From Amphritea sp. (GTDB lineage: Bacteria > Pseudomonadota > Gammaproteobacteria > Pseudomonadales > Balneatricaceae): a stretch of 6,261 nucleotides of DNA. Shown here in pieces: positions 4,955-6,261 of the stretch; the first letter of the stretch is position 1, and each line of letters opens with the position of its first letter. The DNA lies in contig JAGPUU010000106.1 in the NCBI GenBank assembly GCA_018067325.1, positions 1 to 6,261 of the forward strand, read 5' to 3'. The notes below the pieces were generated by a model that was not told the origin of the DNA, did not search any database, and saw only the letters and a program-made list of their open reading frames with translations. Made by a program: the position numbers and the translations under genes.

Positions 4955-6261
4955 ATGAACACTGAATACCGTAAATCCTTAGCAGGTACCGGCCTGGATT
5001 ACTTCGACACCCGTGCGGCTGTCGATGCGATCAAGCCAGGTGCTTATGCGACTCTGCCTTATACTTCCCGTGTATTGGCTGAGCAGCTTGTGCGTCGCTG
5101 TGAGCCTACTGCGCTGACCGATTCATTGAAGCAGCTTATTGAACGTAAGCAAGATCTTGATTTTCCATGGTATCCGGCACGTGTTGTGTGCCACGACATC
5201 CTCGGTCAGACGGCATTAGTAGACCTGGCGGGTCTGCGTGATGCGATTGCTGATCAGGGCGGTGACCCGGCTAAAGTTAATCCGGTTGTGCCGACTCAGT
5301 TGATTGTTGACCACTCGCTGGCCGTTGAAGCCGCTGGTTTCGATCCGGATGCATTCCAGAAGAACCGTGATATTGAAGATCGTCGTAACGATGACCGATT
5401 CCACTTTATTGAATGGTGTAAGACAGCATTTGATAACGTTGACGTGATTCCTGCCGGTAACGGCATCATGCACCAGATTAACCTGGAGAAGATGTCTCCG
5501 GTGATTCAGGCGCGTGATGGTGTTGCTTATCCTGATACCTGTGTTGGTACTGACAGTCATACGCCACACGTTGATGCACTGGGTGTTGTTGCGATTGGTG
5601 TCGGTGGTCTGGAAGCTGAAACCGTCATGCTGGGTCGTCCTTCGATGATGCGCCTACCGGACATCATCGGCGTTAAGCTGGTTGGCAAGCGTCAGCCGGG
5701 TATCACCGCCACCGATATGGTGCTGGCGATTACTGAGTTCCTGCGTAATCAGAAAGTGGTTTCATCCTATCTTGAGTTCTTCGGTGAAGGTGCTAAAGCG
5801 CTGACCATCGGTGACCGTGCCACTATCTCTAACATGACACCTGAGTTCGGTGCTTCTGCCGGTATGTTCTATATCGATGAGCAGACTATCGATTACTTAA
5901 AGCTGACCGGTCGTGAGCCTGAACAGGTAGCACTGGTAGAGCAATACGCCAAAGAAACCGGCCTTTGGGCTGATGATCTGGTTGATGCTGAGTATGGCCG
6001 AGTGCTGGAATTCGATCTGTCGACTGTTGTCCGCAACATGGCTGGCCCATCTAATCCGCATCGTCGTTTACCAACCTCAGCGTTGAATGAGCGTGGTATT
6101 GCGAGTGATGAAATGCTGGCCGCCGCTAAGGTAGAAGAGGCCGATGGCCTGATGCCTGATGGTGCCGTGATTATCGCTGCTATTACCAGTTGTACTAACA
6201 CATCCAATCCGCGCAACGTTGTTGCCGCTGGCCTGGTTGCTAAGAAAGCTAACGAGCTGGG
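4955..6261 (+). CDS. acnD: Fe/S-dependent 2-methylcitrate dehydratase AcnD, 3' end outside window
   Basis: AcnD is the aconitase-family enzyme that dehydrates 2-methylcitrate in organisms lacking PrpD; in known systems it works with PrpF, which isomerises the product so that aconitase can hydrate it. The frame is open from ATG 4955 to the right edge, 435 complete codons of an expected 860 or so. The N-terminus (GTGLDYFDTRAAVDAIKPGA, residues 11-30) is typical of AcnD rather than AcnA. Aconitase motifs follow: VCHDILGQTALVDLAGLRDA (78-97), PTQLIVDHS (113-121), GTDSHTPHVDALG (198-210), GVGGLEAE (215-222) and SCTNTSNPRN (412-421). Cys413 in the last is the first [4Fe-4S] ligand; the other two ligands lie beyond the edge. 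A modest AGGTG is 4 nt before the ATG. It belongs to the prpB-prpC-acnD operon, 74 nt after prpC. Confidence 0.95.
   Translation, partial: MNTEYRKSLAGTGLDYFDTRAAVDAIKPGAYATLPYTSRVLAEQLVRRCEPTALTDSLKQLIERKQDLDFPWYPARVVCHDILGQTALVDLAGLRDAIADQGGDPAKVNPVVPTQLIVDHSLAVEAAGFDPDAFQKNRDIEDRRNDDRFHFIEWCKTAFDNVDVIPAGNGIMHQINLEKMSPVIQARDGVAYPDTCVGTDSHTPHVDALGVVAIGVGGLEAETVMLGRPSMMRLPDIIGVKLVGKRQPGITATDMVLAITEFLRNQKVVSSYLEFFGEGAKALTIGDRATISNMTPEFGASAGMFYIDEQTIDYLKLTGREPEQVALVEQYAKETGLWADDLVDAEYGRVLEFDLSTVVRNMAGPSNPHRRLPTSALNERGIASDEMLAAAKVEEADGLMPDGAVIIAAITSCTNTSNPRNVVAAGLVAKKANEL

Noticed and set aside
5216..6216. Minus-strand ORFs of 107 and 117 codons.
   Set aside because: They are antisense to acnD, which is conserved along its whole visible length.
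1..6261. Mobile element, CRISPR array, tRNA, rRNA or a novel defence-type gene cluster.
   Set aside because: All coding space is taken by recognised conserved genes. I found no direct-repeat arrays, no transposase or integrase, and no cloverleaf-like sequence.

Overview
The window looks like ordinary chromosome of a marine gammaproteobacterium, probably of the Oceanospirillales type. This is an inference from moderate GC, strong Shine-Dalgarno sites, the protein sequences, and a methylcitrate operon of the Pseudomonas/Shewanella/Marinobacter layout. I see no transposase, phage gene, tRNA, rRNA or CRISPR array.

Layout. Positions 1-630 (minus strand) hold the N-terminal 210 codons of pabB, which is cut by the left edge. 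Positions 631-863 are a divergent intergenic region with a 9-bp hairpin in the pabB leader and a near-perfect 23-bp inverted repeat over a -10-like GATAAT in front of the next gene. Positions 864-1727 encode an alpha/beta hydrolase of unknown substrate, closed by a clear intrinsic terminator (1751-1774). A new transcription unit then starts: promoter (1847-1875), a perfect 12-bp palindrome (1891-1902), a GntR/FCD-family regulator (1920-2624), prpB (2628-3518), prpC (3750-4880) and acnD (4955 to the right edge, 3' end missing).

Function. prpC, acnD and prpB encode three steps of the 2-methylcitrate cycle, which oxidises propionyl-CoA with oxaloacetate to pyruvate and succinate. PrpC makes 2-methylcitrate. 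AcnD dehydrates it to an aconitate isomer, which in known systems needs PrpF; prpF would be expected just beyond the right edge. PrpB cleaves 2-methylisocitrate. The regulator sits 3 nt ahead of prpB and is probably the local, self-regulating repressor.

The most interesting material is non-coding. The 12-bp palindrome ahead of the regulator recurs with 10/12 identity in the unusually long (231 nt) and highly structured prpB-prpC gap, which suggests a second control point inside the operon. A 12-mer (TAGACTTAAAGC) occurs in three different intergenic regions and may belong to a dispersed repeat family. I found no evidence for an undescribed multi-gene system; the coding content is conserved metabolism.
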